A DNA stretch of 64,000 bases. Origin: Chloroflexota bacterium. Its GTDB lineage: Bacteria; Chloroflexota; UBA11872; UBA12225. The stretch spans positions 33,931 to 97,930 of the forward strand of contig JAUJOR010000002.1 in NCBI GenBank assembly GCA_030447525.1, given 5' to 3'. The position numbers and the translations under genes were made by a program. Of the stretch, positions 8,233-17,600 are shown in pieces (within the stretch, counting starts at the first letter, position 1; each line of letters opens with the position of its first letter). Under the pieces are notes generated by a model. That model saw only the letters and a list, made by a program, of their open reading frames with translations. It ran no database searches and was not told the DNA's origin.

Positions 8233-9279
8233 ATGCCGATGTCTGAGTTGTGGCCGGAGCTGATCGGCGCCGTCGGCCTGGTCGCCGTGCTGGCGTATGC
8301 CATCCTGGCGGGGGCCGACTTCGGTGGTGGCGTCTGGGACCTCCTGGCCACCGGCCGGCGGGCGGATGCCCACCGGCGGGCGATCGCCGAAGCGATGGGG
8401 CCGGTGTGGGAGGCGAATCACGTCTGGCTGATCTTCGTCATAGTCCTCCTCTTCACCTGCTTCCCGGGGGCTTACGCCGCCTTGAGCGTGGCCTTCTTCG
8501 TGCCGTTTCATCTCATCCTCGCCGGCGTCGTCCTGCGCGGGGCGTCTTTCGTCTTCCGAGCCCACGGGCGGGAGGCTGTGGCCACGCCATCGAGCTGGGG
8601 CCGCGTCTTTGGGATCGCCAGCACGATCACGCCGGTGCTCCTGGGGGCCTGCCTGGGGGCCATCTCCACCGGCAACATTCGCGTCCAGGGAGGGGTGGTT
8701 TCGGCGGGCTCGACGCTGGCCTGGCTGCGGCCCTTCCCCCTGGTCACCGGACTGCTGGCGCTGGCGGTGTGTGCCTATCTCGCCGCCGTGTATCTGACCA
8801 TCGAGACAGAGGGAGAGCGGGAGGTGCAGGAGGACTTCCGCCGGCGGGCGCTGCGGGTATGGTGCATCGCCGGTGCCCTCTCTGTCGCCGCCCTCCTGCT
8901 GGCGGCTGTCGAAGCCCCACGTTTGTGGGGGGAGCTCACGGCCGCCCCGGCGGGGACGGCCCTGGTCTTTGGCGCGCTGCTGGCGCCGGCTTCGGCCGCG
9001 GCCATGTGGCGCCGCCGCTACGGCATTGCTCGCGTACTGGCCGTGGGCCAGGTGGTCGTCCTCCTGGCCGGCTGGGCGCTGGCCCAGTGGCCATACATCA
9101 TCTACCCTGACGTCTCGCTGCATGGAGCAGCCGCCCCCGAGGCTACCCTGAGAGCCGTCGCCTTTACGCTCCCGTTTGGCCTGGGGCTGCTTCTGCCCTC
9201 CCTGTGGCTCCTCTTCACCGTGTTCAAGGGACGCAACCCGGCGTTGCCGGGCGGTACCATCACCGAGCCGGGGCCATGA
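8233..9279 (+). CDS. cydB: Cytochrome bd ubiquinol oxidase subunit II
   Basis: A 348-aa protein with eight or nine membrane spans. The diagnostic N-terminus YAILAGADFGGGVWDLLA around residues 22-39 carries the acidic residue near the membrane surface, and GPVWEANHVWLIF around residues 57-69 is the family hallmark. It pairs with CydA to hold the di-heme site. AAAGGG lies 7 nt before the ATG at 8233; another in-frame ATG two codons later is possible. The aldo/keto reductase that follows 50 bp downstream is probably not functionally linked. Confidence 0.94.
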   Translation: MPMSELWPELIGAVGLVAVLAYAILAGADFGGGVWDLLATGRRADAHRRAIAEAMGPVWEANHVWLIFVIVLLFTCFPGAYAALSVAFFVPFHLILAGVVLRGASFVFRAHGREAVATPSSWGRVFGIASTITPVLLGACLGAISTGNIRVQGGVVSAGSTLAWLRPFPLVTGLLALAVCAYLAAVYLTIETEGEREVQEDFRRRALRVWCIAGALSVAALLLAAVEAPRLWGELTAAPAGTALVFGALLAPASAAAMWRRRYGIARVLAVGQVVVLLAGWALAQWPYIIYPDVSLHGAAAPEATLRAVAFTLPFGLGLLLPSLWLLFTVFKGRNPALPGGTITEPGP

Positions 9280-9329
9280 TCCCCGCCTGAGCTGCACTTC
9301 ACCCTCAGCTGATCCTCATCGGCATAGCG

Positions 9330-10289
9330 ATGACCCCCTTTGCAGTCCCCGCCCCGCTCCCCATCCGGCGCCTGGGCCGCACCGGCTATAGAGTCACCGC
9401 CCTGGGCATTGGTGGCTGGCTGGGAGCGCTCGACGACTCCGACGCTACCCTGGCCGAGCGGGAGGCGTCCGGGATCGAGGCCGTGCGCCGGGCGGTGGAG
9501 CTGGGCGTTACCTACTTCGATACCTCGCCGGCCTACGGCGACGCCGAGCGAATCCTGGGGCTGGGCCTGCAGGCCCTCACGCCGGCCGACCGCCGGCGTC
9601 TGCGCCTGGCTAGCAAGGCCGGGACGCACCCCCAGCGACGTCACCGCTACGATGGCGACTCCATCCGCTGGTCGGTGGATGAGAGCCTGCGCCTCCTGGC
9701 CGCCGACCGCCTTGACGTCCTCCTCGTCCACGACCCTCGCGACGGGGGAGACATGGACGCCGTGATGGGCCCCGGCGGGGCGCTGGAGGCCCTGGAGGGG
9801 CTCAAGGGGGAGGGTGTAATCGGCGCCATCGGCATGGGTGTGCGGGAGCACGCCTTCTTGCACCGGGCGATTGAGAGCCGGCGCTTCGACGTGATCTTGA
9901 CCCCCTATGACTACACCCTGGTTCGCGCCACGGCCACCCCGCTCATCGAGCTGGCGGGGGCGCACGACGTGGGCGTCATCAACGGCTCACCGTATGACGC
10001 CGGGCTCCTGGCCGGGATCGACCCGGACGCCGCCGCCCGACGCCGCCGCCCGGTGTCCCCGGAAGATCTGATCCGCGCCCGGCGCCTTTGGCGCTGGTGC
10101 CGGGAGCGGGGGGCTGACCTGGGGGCGCTGGCCATGCAGTACAGCCTGCGCCACCCGGGCATTGCCGTCACTCTGGCCGGGCCCCGCACCGCCGACGAGG
10201 TAGAAGGGAACGTTCGCCACGCCACCACCGAGTACCCACAAGAGCTGTGGGACGACCTGGACGCGTTGCTGGCCGCTGAGCCCGACTGA
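9330..10289 (+). CDS. Aldo/keto reductase (D-threo-aldose dehydrogenase-like)
   Basis: A 319-aa NAD(P)-dependent TIM-barrel oxidoreductase. The catalytic tetrad is visible: Asp and Tyr in YFDTSPAYGD, Lys in LASKAG and His in LLVHDPRD. The glycine-rich N-terminus LGRTGYRVTALGIGG is typical. The overall pattern (AYG-AE-LG-GL and HDPRD) is closest to the fucose/aldose 1-dehydrogenase group of AKRs, which oxidise sugars to lactones. The ATG at 9330 has no strong ribosome site. A second AKR follows after 30 bp, so the two are likely co-transcribed. Confidence 0.85.
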   Translation: MTPFAVPAPLPIRRLGRTGYRVTALGIGGWLGALDDSDATLAEREASGIEAVRRAVELGVTYFDTSPAYGDAERILGLGLQALTPADRRRLRLASKAGTHPQRRHRYDGDSIRWSVDESLRLLAADRLDVLLVHDPRDGGDMDAVMGPGGALEALEGLKGEGVIGAIGMGVREHAFLHRAIESRRFDVILTPYDYTLVRATATPLIELAGAHDVGVINGSPYDAGLLAGIDPDAAARRRRPVSPEDLIRARRLWRWCRERGADLGALAMQYSLRHPGIAVTLAGPRTADEVEGNVRHATTEYPQELWDDLDALLAAEPD

Positions 10290-10319
10290 CACGCCCACCA
10301 TGGGGAGGAGGAGACCATC

Positions 10320-11228
10320 TTGAGGACGAGTATCCTGGGGAAAGACGGGCCATCGGTGCCGGTGATCGGCTTCGGAGCCTGGCCCATCGGCGGGGGCATG
10401 GGCACTGTCGAGACGAACGACGCCATCCGCACCCTGCACCACGCCCTCGACCGCGGCGTCACCCTGGTAGATACCGCCGAGGCGTACCGTAGCTCGGAAG
10501 AGACCATTGGCCGGGCGCTCCAGGAGTGGACGGGGAAACGCGAGCAGGTGTTTCTCGCCACCAAGGTGCGCGGCAGCGACCTGAGCCGGGCCCACATCAT
10601 GGAGGCCATCGAGCAGAGCCTGCGCCACTTACGTACCGAGTACGTCGACCTGCTGCAGGCCCATTCCTGGGACTCCCGGCACCCCATTGAGGAGACGATG
10701 CGGGCCTTTGACGACCTGACTCAGGCCGGCAAAGTGCGTTATGTCGGGGTCTCCAACTTCGACGTGTCGCAGATGCGGGCCGCCTGGACGGTGCGCCCTT
10801 TCCACTCCCTGCAGCCCCGCTACAACCTGCTCGACCGCCAGATCGAGGGGCAAATCCTCCCCTATTGCCTCCAGCAAGGGATTGGCGTCCTGGCCCACAG
10901 TCCTCTGGCCAAGGGCCTGCTTACCGGCAAGTACAACCCGGACACCGTGTTCCCGCCGGATGACGAGCGCTCCCGCATGGCCCGCTTCAGCGGGGAAGAG
11001 CTGCGCCGCCACCTGACGACGGCGGTCAGGGTTCAGCAATGGGCGCAGGCCCGCGGCCACACCCTGGTGGAGCTGGCTATCGCCTGGGTGCTTTCCCACC
11101 CGGCCGTCACCGTCTGCCTGTGCGGGGCCAAGACCCCCCAGCAGGTGGACGACCACGTGCGGGCCGCCGAATGGCGCCTGACGGTGGAGGAGCGCGCTGA
11201 GGTCGACCGCTTGTTGGGGCCGGCCTAA
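10320..11228 (+). CDS. Aldo/keto reductase (general AKR family)
   Basis: A 302-aa NAD(P)H-linked aldo/keto reductase. Tetrad positions are Asp/Tyr in [12 protein letters not shown], Lys in FLATKVRG and His in LLQAHSWD; the C-terminal cofactor loop reads [15 protein letters not shown]. It starts with TTG at 10320, chosen because AGGAGGAG lies at good distance upstream and the protein aligns from [19 protein letters not shown]. It is only distantly similar to the preceding AKR, so it is not a recent duplicate. Substrate unknown; neighbouring genes suggest sugar or keto-acid metabolism. Confidence 0.87.
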   Translation: MRTSILGKDGPSVPVIGFGAWPIGGGMGTVETNDAIRTLHHALDRGVTLVDTAEAYRSSEETIGRALQEWTGKREQVFLATKVRGSDLSRAHIMEAIEQSLRHLRTEYVDLLQAHSWDSRHPIEETMRAFDDLTQAGKVRYVGVSNFDVSQMRAAWTVRPFHSLQPRYNLLDRQIEGQILPYCLQQGIGVLAHSPLAKGLLTGKYNPDTVFPPDDERSRMARFSGEELRRHLTTAVRVQQWAQARGHTLVELAIAWVLSHPAVTVCLCGAKTPQQVDDHVRAAEWRLTVEERAEVDRLLGPA

Positions 11229-11295
11229 GCTGGTCCAGCCGGCAACTCGTACAATGCTGCGAGCTGCACAAGGGGCCACAGGAGGCAGGGACACA

Positions 11296-13020
11296 ATGGG
11301 GACGACCAACCCGCCGTCGGGGAGCACCAGCGAGGGGCGCGATCTGCGGCACATGAGCCGCCCGCTGCTGGAGGGGCGAGACCGCGCCCCGGCGCGGGCC
11401 ATGCTCAAGGCCATCGGCTTCGGCGACGATGACCTGCGCCGCCCCATTGTCGGCGTCGCCCACTGCTGGATCGAGACCATGCCCTGCAACTTTAATCAGC
11501 GCCGCCTGGCCGCCCGCGTAAAGGAGGGCATCCGGCGGGCCGGCGGCACCCCCATGGAGATCAACACCGTGGCCATCAGCGACGGCGTCACCATGGGCAC
11601 CGAGGGCATGAAGGCGTCCCTGATCAGCCGGGAGGTGGTAGCCGACTCCATCGAGCTCGTCGGACGCGGCTACCTGTTCGACGCCATGGCCATCGTCGTC
11701 GGCTGTGACAAGACCATCCCCGCCGGCGCCATGGCCCTCCTGCGCCTGAACGTCCCCGGCGTCGTCCTCTATGGGGGCTCCATCCTCCCCGGGAGGTTCC
11801 AGGGGCGTGACGTGACCATCGTGGACGTCTTCGAGGGCGTGGGGGCCAACGCCGCCGGCAAGATGACGGATGCGGAGCTCAAGGAGCTGGAAGACTCTGC
11901 CTGTCCCTCAGCCGGGGCCTGCGCCGGGCAGTACACCGCCAACACCATGGCCATGGCCCTGGAGTTCCTGGGCCTCTCCCCCCTGGGTACGGCCGGCGTC
12001 CCAGCCACCGACCTGCACAAGGACGCCGTCGGCGAGCGCACCGGCGAGCTGGTGATGGACATGCTCCGCCGGGGCCTGCGCCCGCGGGACCTCGCCACCC
12101 GCCGGGCCTTCGAGAACGCCATCGCCGGAGTGGTGGCTTCTGGGGGCTCTACCAATGCCGTGTTGCATCTCCTGGCCATGGCCCGCGACGCCGGCGTCGA
12201 CCTCTCCATCGACGACTTCGACCGCATCAGCCGGGCTACGCCCCTCATCTGCGACCTCAAGCCGGGCGGACGCTTTGTCGCCGTCGACCTTTCCCACGCC
12301 GGGGGCACTGAGCTCGTCGCCCGCCGCCTGATCGAGGGGGGCCTGCTGGATGGCTCTTGCCTCACTCCTACCGGGCGCACCCTGGCCGAGGAGTCTGCCG
12401 GGGTCCAGGAAACGCCGGGGCAGGAGGTGGTGCTCCCGCTCGCCAATCCCATCAAGCCTCACGGCGGCCTGGTCATTCTCAAAGGGAACATCGCCCCAGA
12501 GGGCTGCGTCGTCAAGGTCGCCGGCTACGAGCGCACCTACCACCGCGGTCCGGCGCGGGTCTTCGACCGCGAGGAGGACAGCATGGCCGCCGTTACCGGC
12601 GGGCAGATCAACCCCGGCGACGTGATCGTCATCCGCTACGAGGGGCCCCGAGGGGGACCCGGCATGCGCGAGATGCTGGGCGTCACCGGCGCCGTCGTCG
12701 GCGCCGGCCTGGGCGAGAGCGTCGCCCTACTCACCGACGGGCGCTTCAGCGGCGGGACGCATGGGCTGATGGCCGGGCACGTCGCCCCGGAGGCCGCGCT
12801 CGGTGGGCCCATCGCCGCCATCGAAGAAGGGGACATGATCGTCTTCGATATCGAGCGGCGCAGTCTCGCGGTGGAGCTCTCCGAGGAGACGCTCAACCGG
12901 CGCATGGCCACGTGGAGGGAGCCGGCGCCACACTACACCTCCGGCGTCTTCGCCAAGTACATGGCCCTGGTGGGCTCGGCCTCCCAGGGGGCCGTAACCC
13001 AGCCCAGGCTCCAGGGGTAG
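11296..13020 (+). CDS. ilvD: Dihydroxy-acid dehydratase
   Basis: A 574-aa IlvD/Edd-family Fe-S dehydratase converting 2,3-dihydroxy-isovalerate or -methylvalerate to the 2-keto acids of valine and isoleucine synthesis. The cluster cysteines are Cys64 (MPCN), Cys137 (GCDKT) and Cys209 ([14 protein letters not shown]). The substrate and Mg motifs are clear ([30 protein letters not shown] near the C-terminus). The three-cysteine arrangement fits a 2Fe-2S enzyme. ATG at 11296 follows AGGAGG. Other ilv genes are absent from the window and the gene sits among sugar-metabolism genes. Sugar-acid dehydratases belong to the same superfamily, but the IlvD-type N-terminal motif and length favour DHAD. 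Confidence 0.88.
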   Translation: MGTTNPPSGSTSEGRDLRHMSRPLLEGRDRAPARAMLKAIGFGDDDLRRPIVGVAHCWIETMPCNFNQRRLAARVKEGIRRAGGTPMEINTVAISDGVTMGTEGMKASLISREVVADSIELVGRGYLFDAMAIVVGCDKTIPAGAMALLRLNVPGVVLYGGSILPGRFQGRDVTIVDVFEGVGANAAGKMTDAELKELEDSACPSAGACAGQYTANTMAMALEFLGLSPLGTAGVPATDLHKDAVGERTGELVMDMLRRGLRPRDLATRRAFENAIAGVVASGGSTNAVLHLLAMARDAGVDLSIDDFDRISRATPLICDLKPGGRFVAVDLSHAGGTELVARRLIEGGLLDGSCLTPTGRTLAEESAGVQETPGQEVVLPLANPIKPHGGLVILKGNIAPEGCVVKVAGYERTYHRGPARVFDREEDSMAAVTGGQINPGDVIVIRYEGPRGGPGMREMLGVTGAVVGAGLGESVALLTDGRFSGGTHGLMAGHVAPEAALGGPIAAIEEGDMIVFDIERRSLAVELSEETLNRRMATWREPAPHYTSGVFAKYMALVGSASQGAVTQPRLQG

Positions 13021-13191
13021 ACTCCTTCCCTCCTGCCCTGGACGCCCCGTGGCCAGCGGCTTGACCCAGCCCTGTGCCACCGTGTCCAGGGCATGGCTCA
13101 GGCCCTTGGGGTACAGCGACACAGCTCCGCCAGCCCGCCTCACGCCGCGCCAGAAACGGGGGCCATCACGGGGACGGGGTTGGGGCGCCCG

Positions 13192-13605
13192 CTAGAACAA
13201 GCGGGCGATGGCGATGCCGGCGACGACGGCGGCCAGCCCTAGCCCCACGCTGGCCGCAACGTAGGTTACGGCGGCCAGGGGAGCCCCGCCTCGCGCCAGC
13301 GCCACCGTCTCATAGCCGAAGGTGGAGAAGGTGGTGAAGGCCCCCAGAAAGCCGGTGGCGATAAGCAGCCGCGCGTCGGCGTTGTTGTCTAGCCGAGCGG
13401 AGACGAAGGTCAAGAAGAAGCCGATGGCAAAGCAGCCGCTGACGTTGACCATCAGCGTGCCGTACGGGAAGCCATGCGGCCAGCGCGCCACCGCCCACAG
13501 GGCGACGAGGAAGCGGGCGTTGGCCCCCACCAGGCCGCCGACGCTGATCAAGAGGAACGTACGCATCATCGTGGCAGAGGGGCGGGCCGCGTCGTCAACC
13601 GTCAT
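13192..13605 (-). CDS. crcB: Fluoride ion channel CrcB/Fluc
   Basis: A 137-aa protein with four membrane helices that exports fluoride as an antiparallel dimer. Family motifs are GGLVGANARF near the N-terminus, GTLMVNVSGCFAIGFF in helix 2 and GFLGAFTTFSTFGYE with the Phe box and Na-binding region in helix 3. Only one copy is present, so it should be a homodimer unless a partner is encoded elsewhere. The ATG at 13605 has AGAGGA too close, and an ATG at 13569 gives a more typical 125-aa protein, so the start is uncertain. No fluoride riboswitch was recognised upstream. It converges with ilvD. Confidence 0.9.
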   Translation of the reverse strand: MTVDDAARPSATMMRTFLLISVGGLVGANARFLVALWAVARWPHGFPYGTLMVNVSGCFAIGFFLTFVSARLDNNADARLLIATGFLGAFTTFSTFGYETVALARGGAPLAAVTYVAASVGLGLAAVVAGIAIARLF

Positions 13606-13640
13606 TCCTCTGCCGGCGGTGCCTCACCGCAGATGGTCGG

Positions 13641-15050
13641 TCAGGCCGGGCCACGGTCGAGGATGGCCTGCACCTGCTGCGTGGCCTGTTGGGAGGCCTC
13701 GCGCACGCCGATCTTCCCCTCCCACAGCTGGGTCAGCGTCTTGTCCACCTCGGCCGTAGTCTCGAACCAGGTGGCGTTGTGTGGCAGATGCACCGGCCCG
13801 GGCTGGCGATAGAGGCGCTCGATGAGGCGGTAGACGGGGTCGAACTTGTGCAGCCGCTCGTCGGTCCAGACGTCGTTACGCGCCCCGGGGCTGCCGGCGC
13901 CCCCCTGTACCTGGTTCACGCCGTTCTCCCGGTTGGTGATGAACTTGATCCACTCCCAGCCGGCGTCAGCCTGCTTCGCCCCGCTGGTCAATCCCATAGA
14001 GGGGGCGTTCACCTGGGTGCCCCGCCGGCCGGTAGAGGCGTGACGTGGCGCCACGGTGATGCCCAGCTCATGCTTGATCCGCTCCTGGCCGGGCTTCTTC
14101 CACTCCGCCACCAGCCCGGGGGTCTGGTTGATGAACGCCAGCTTGCCGCTCTCGAACCTCGCCGTGCTGCCCCCGGCCCCGCGGAGGTTATCGATGACGC
14201 GGAAGCGGTGCTGCGTGGCCCACAGCCATTCCAGGCCCCCCTGGGCCTCTCCCGTGTCCAGCAAGCAGCGCTTCCCGTCCGGCGTCAGGAACTCGGCGCC
14301 GAACGTGCGCAGGTACATTACCCTGTTCTGGCCGATGTCCGTGCCGGGCCAGAATCCCCATTCCTCCGCCTCCGGACGGGTGACGCGTCGGGCCATGTCC
14401 ACGAGCTGATCGGTCGTCCAGTCGGCGTCCGCCAGGGGTACCTCGATCCCCGAGCGCCGGGTGAGCTGGAGGTTGACGTAGAAGATGCAGGCCCCGAAGT
14501 GCCCGTGGGTCGGCAGTCCGAATTGCCGGCCGTTGGCAGACATCACGTCCAGGGCCGTTTTCCAGAACACGCCCTTGTCGAACCTGTCCCGCTTGATCAG
14601 TGGGTCGAGGGGTCGAAACAGCCCCCGGGCGATACCCCCATGGCCCCCGTCGCCCACGGCGTTGATCCAGGACACCTCCGGCAGCGTCCCCCCGGCGGCG
14701 TGGGTAAGGAGCTTCTGCGCCACCGTCGCGCCGGTGACCTCGTCCCATTCCACCTTCACGTGGGGGAGCTGCTGCTCGAACACGCGGGGCGTCACGTCCT
14801 TGTACCAGCCGGTATGGCCGAAGGGGCCGGCTCGCGTCAAGACGGTGATCGTCACCGGCCCTTGCGTCGCCGCGGGGCGCTCTGCTTCGCTTGTAGCCGC
14901 GCCACAGCCGGCCAGCAACGCCCCACTCCCGCCGGCCTTTGCCAGCGCCCCGCTGACCCCGAGGAAGCGTCGCCGCGTCCCCCCCGACCGATTCCGCTGC
15001 CGTCTCCAGCTACCCTCCGGCGCCGGTCGCTCGACGATCTCGACGATCAT
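13641..15050 (-). CDS. Extracellular solute-binding protein (family 1), Tat lipoprotein
   Basis: A 469-aa ABC-type binding protein. The N-terminus has a twin-arginine signal (GGTRRRFLGVSG) and lipobox LLAGC. The mature part begins with the typical beta strand VTITVLTRAG and later shows FESGKLAFINQTPG and the hinge-like WEWIKFITN, as in sugar-binding proteins. The start at 15050 has GGGGG just upstream; a longer in-frame ATG lies 30 bp further 5'. The mannonate-dehydratase-like gene lies upstream on the same strand, 146 bp away, which suggests a sugar-acid uptake/catabolism unit. No permease genes are adjacent. Confidence 0.86.
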   Translation of the reverse strand: MIVEIVERPAPEGSWRRQRNRSGGTRRRFLGVSGALAKAGGSGALLAGCGAATSEAERPAATQGPVTITVLTRAGPFGHTGWYKDVTPRVFEQQLPHVKVEWDEVTGATVAQKLLTHAAGGTLPEVSWINAVGDGGHGGIARGLFRPLDPLIKRDRFDKGVFWKTALDVMSANGRQFGLPTHGHFGACIFYVNLQLTRRSGIEVPLADADWTTDQLVDMARRVTRPEAEEWGFWPGTDIGQNRVMYLRTFGAEFLTPDGKRCLLDTGEAQGGLEWLWATQHRFRVIDNLRGAGGSTARFESGKLAFINQTPGLVAEWKKPGQERIKHELGITVAPRHASTGRRGTQVNAPSMGLTSGAKQADAGWEWIKFITNRENGVNQVQGGAGSPGARNDVWTDERLHKFDPVYRLIERLYRQPGPVHLPHNATWFETTAEVDKTLTQLWEGKIGVREASQQATQQVQAILDRGPA

Positions 15051-15196
15051 GGACACCCCCCTACCTGCATCAACGCACACAACGGAGTGCCGCGCAAGGG
15101 CCGGGGATCATCCCTGGCCCAGACCACGCCGCGCCCCCACCTGGCGCTTATACCCCCGGGCGTCACCGGATGACCTTGTGCGTGTGAGCAGGCGCC

Positions 15197-16195
15197 TCAG
15201 CTGGCCGGCGCGGCCTCCGCGGCCTGCAGCAGGGCCCGCGTGTACCCCAGGCAATAGGAGAACTGCCGCTCCCCGTCGGGATCAGCGGCCGACTGCGGGA
15301 TGTGGTCCGGACACAGCATGGCGTTCACTCCCGCGGCCCGGTACGTCTTCAGCGCCTGGAACATGTCCACGTCGCCGATGTCCGGGTACACCTCGTCGAA
15401 GTGCAGGAACCTGCCCTTGATGTTGCGGAAGTGGACCATGAAGATCTTCTTCTGTTCCCCAAAGCGACGGATGGCATCGAGCACCTCGGTGGCGGGGTCG
15501 GCGCACATCTCGGCCACTGTCCCCTGGCAGAAGTTCAGCCCGTGGTAGGGGCTCTCGCAGATGGACACGAATCGCTGCAGCCCTTCCACGCTCCCCAGGA
15601 CGCAGTGCACTCCCCGTAGCCCCGTGTCGTGGGGGACGGCTGGATCGTGCGGGTGGCAGGCCAGACGCACCCTGGCCTCGTCCGCCACGGGCACCACTCG
15701 CTCCAAGAAGTAGGTGATGTTGTCCCACACCTTTGCTGCCGGCATCGGTCCGGCCTCGGTAAGGGAGTGGTCCGTCCACTCGTCAATATCGAAGTGACTG
15801 TACATCGCCCCACCCCGCCCCTTGGAGCGCCCGGTGCGCGGCACTCCCAGGAGGTTCAGGTTGTACTTCAGCGCCGGCACCCCGGCCTCCGCCGCCGCGC
15901 GGACATTCTGCTTGATCACCTCGATCTCCCCGTCGCGGCTGGGCAGCCCGCGCATGATCCCGGGGAAGCGCTGGCGGGTGATGTACTGGCTGGGCAGGTT
16001 CAGCGCCAGGACGTCCAGCGTGATCCCCCAGTTGGCCAGGCGCGTCTGTAGGTCCTTGATCCCCTGGACGTTCCACGTACCATCCTCGTTTTCGATCCCG
16101 GTGCGATTCTCGCAGGCGATGTGCTCCACCCCAAGCTGCGCTGCCCATTGCAGCTTGCGGTCGGAGACGTCGCCCATCTGATGGCCTAGGAACAT
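15197..16195 (-). CDS. Mannonate dehydratase (UxuA)-like TIM-barrel protein
   Basis: A 332-aa TIM-barrel enzyme of the UxuA / sugar-phosphate isomerase class. The metal-site motifs of UxuA are present in order: CHPHDPAVP (about residues 180-190), NFCQGT, MVHFRNIKG and DEVYPDIGDVDM, ending in LCPDHIP. UxuA dehydrates D-mannonate to 2-keto-3-deoxygluconate in hexuronate breakdown. It is shorter than E. coli UxuA (about 394 aa) and has His in place of the first Asp in HPDDPP, so substrate specificity may differ. It is divergently transcribed from a second UxuA-like gene across 354 bp. An upstream GAGGAGGAG gives a good ribosome site. Confidence 0.8.
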   Translation of the reverse strand: MFLGHQMGDVSDRKLQWAAQLGVEHIACENRTGIENEDGTWNVQGIKDLQTRLANWGITLDVLALNLPSQYITRQRFPGIMRGLPSRDGEIEVIKQNVRAAAEAGVPALKYNLNLLGVPRTGRSKGRGGAMYSHFDIDEWTDHSLTEAGPMPAAKVWDNITYFLERVVPVADEARVRLACHPHDPAVPHDTGLRGVHCVLGSVEGLQRFVSICESPYHGLNFCQGTVAEMCADPATEVLDAIRRFGEQKKIFMVHFRNIKGRFLHFDEVYPDIGDVDMFQALKTYRAAGVNAMLCPDHIPQSAADPDGERQFSYCLGYTRALLQAAEAAPAS

Positions 16196-16549
16196 GCCCT
16201 CTCCTCCTCCTCACCTACCGTGATTACCCGCGCCATGATCACCTGGGCCGTTGCCGCCCGCCTGATGATCGCCCGTACCGTCGTCCGTCGCCCGCGCGGC
16301 CGTCGCCCGGCCAGGGGGAACGTATCGCTGCATGGTGCCACATCCACCGCCCCCGCGCGCGGGCCGCTGCCGGCGCGTTTGCCTGGAACAGAGGGCAGCG
16401 CCGTGCCTGGCGTGGAGCGCGGTGCATCGCATAGCGTGTGCGAGAATACCCGGCGCCACAGGACGCCACAAAGCAGCGCCGGAACGAGCCGGGGGGCTAC
16501 TCCCGTGGCGGGACGAAGCCGGAAGACGAAGGGGCAGGAGGCGAGAGAC
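16196..16549. other. 354-bp divergent intergenic region between two uxuA-like genes
   Basis: It holds the ribosome-binding sites of both divergent genes at its ends and presumably both promoters. I see no convincing operator, RNA gene or ORF; the middle is GC-rich with no strong inverted repeat. Open frames running through it lack start signals. Confidence 0.5.
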
Positions 16550-17593
16550 ATGGGCATGAAGCTGGGGCTGGGGCTGTACCCGCGGCTCCTGACGGCGGAG
16601 AACTTTCGCTTTGCCAAGCAGGCGGGGGCGTCGCACATCGTTCTCCACTTGCCGGGGTACTCCAAGACGGTCACCCGCCCCGTACCGGCGGAAGAGGTAT
16701 GGACGTACGAGGAGCTGCGTGATCTCCGGAGCGCGGTCAACGCGGAGGGGCTGGAGGTCGCCGCCATCGAGAACTTCGAGCCGGAGCATTGGTACGACGT
16801 CCTGCTGGACGGGCCGCGCCGGGAAGCTCAGATGGAGGGGCTGAAGACGATCATCCGTAATATGGGGCGCGCCGGCATCCCGGTGATGGGCTACAACTTC
16901 TCCCTGGCCGGGGTGTGGGGGCGGGCGCAGGGGCCATGGGCGCGGGGCGGGGCGAAGTCGGTCGGCTACATCGAGGAGCTGGCCCCGGCTCAGGATCCCA
17001 TCCCCAACGGGATGGTCTGGAACACCGTCTACGATCCCCAGGCCCCGGCAGGCAACATCGGGCGGGTGACTCAGGAGCAGCTGTGGAGCCGGCTGGAGTA
17101 CTTTCTCAAGGAGCTCGTGCCGGTGGCCGAGGAGGCCAACGTGCGCCTTGCCCTGCACCCGGATGACCCACCGTTGCCGGAGCTGCGCCAGACGGCGCGC
17201 CTCGTCTATAAGCCGGAGCTTTACCAGCGCGTGCTAGACCTGGTGCCGAGCCACGCTAACGCCTGTGAGTTCTGCCAGGGGACGATCTCGGAGATGGTGG
17301 GGGAGATGGATGTGTACGACGCCATCGAGGCCTACGCCGGGCAGCAGAAGATCGCCTACGTGCACTTCCGCAACGTCAAGGGCAAGGTCCCCAACTACTA
17401 CGAGATGTTCGTCGACGACGGGGAGGTGGACATGGTGAAGGCCCTGCGCCTCTACCATCGCCACGGGTTCGACGGGGTACTCATCCCCGACCACACCCCG
17501 GGGCTGGAGTGCGCCGCGCCGTGGCACGCCGGGATGGCCTACGCCCTTGGTTGGATGCGCGGCGTCATCGGCATGATCGAGCGGGAGTCCTGA
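16550..17593 (+). CDS. uxuA: Mannonate dehydratase
   Basis: A 347-aa TIM-barrel protein that fits UxuA well. It has MGMKLGLGLYPRLLTAEN at the N-terminus, then ALHPDDPPLPEL, CEFCQGTISEM, YVHFRNVKGKVPNYYE, FVDDGEVDM and LIPDHTPGLE near the C-terminus, which together form the Mn(II) site and active site. The expected role is D-mannonate to 2-keto-3-deoxy-D-gluconate. GGAGGCGAGAG precedes the ATG at 16550. It is paralogous to the divergent gene at 15197-16195 (shared order of motifs) but diverged, so the pair may act on different epimers. It ends 7 bp before the convergent DUF1802 gene. Confidence 0.86.
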   Translation: MGMKLGLGLYPRLLTAENFRFAKQAGASHIVLHLPGYSKTVTRPVPAEEVWTYEELRDLRSAVNAEGLEVAAIENFEPEHWYDVLLDGPRREAQMEGLKTIIRNMGRAGIPVMGYNFSLAGVWGRAQGPWARGGAKSVGYIEELAPAQDPIPNGMVWNTVYDPQAPAGNIGRVTQEQLWSRLEYFLKELVPVAEEANVRLALHPDDPPLPELRQTARLVYKPELYQRVLDLVPSHANACEFCQGTISEMVGEMDVYDAIEAYAGQQKIAYVHFRNVKGKVPNYYEMFVDDGEVDMVKALRLYHRHGFDGVLIPDHTPGLECAAPWHAGMAYALGWMRGVIGMIERES

Positions 17594-17600
17594 GCCGGCG

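Noticed and set aside
6640..9297. 885-codon open frame on the minus strand
   Set aside because: It lies antisense to cydA and cydB, whose motifs are unmistakable; its composition (Gln/Gly/Arg-rich) is a GC-rich shadow.
11296..13020. Sugar-acid dehydratase instead of IlvD
   Set aside because: Length and the IlvD-type N-terminal and TDGRFSGGT motifs favour dihydroxy-acid dehydratase, despite the sugar-gene context.
13035..13092. Terminator downstream of ilvD
   Set aside because: Complementary 9-bp arms (GCCCTGGAC / GTCCAGGGC) exist, but the loop is about 40 nt and no T-tract follows.
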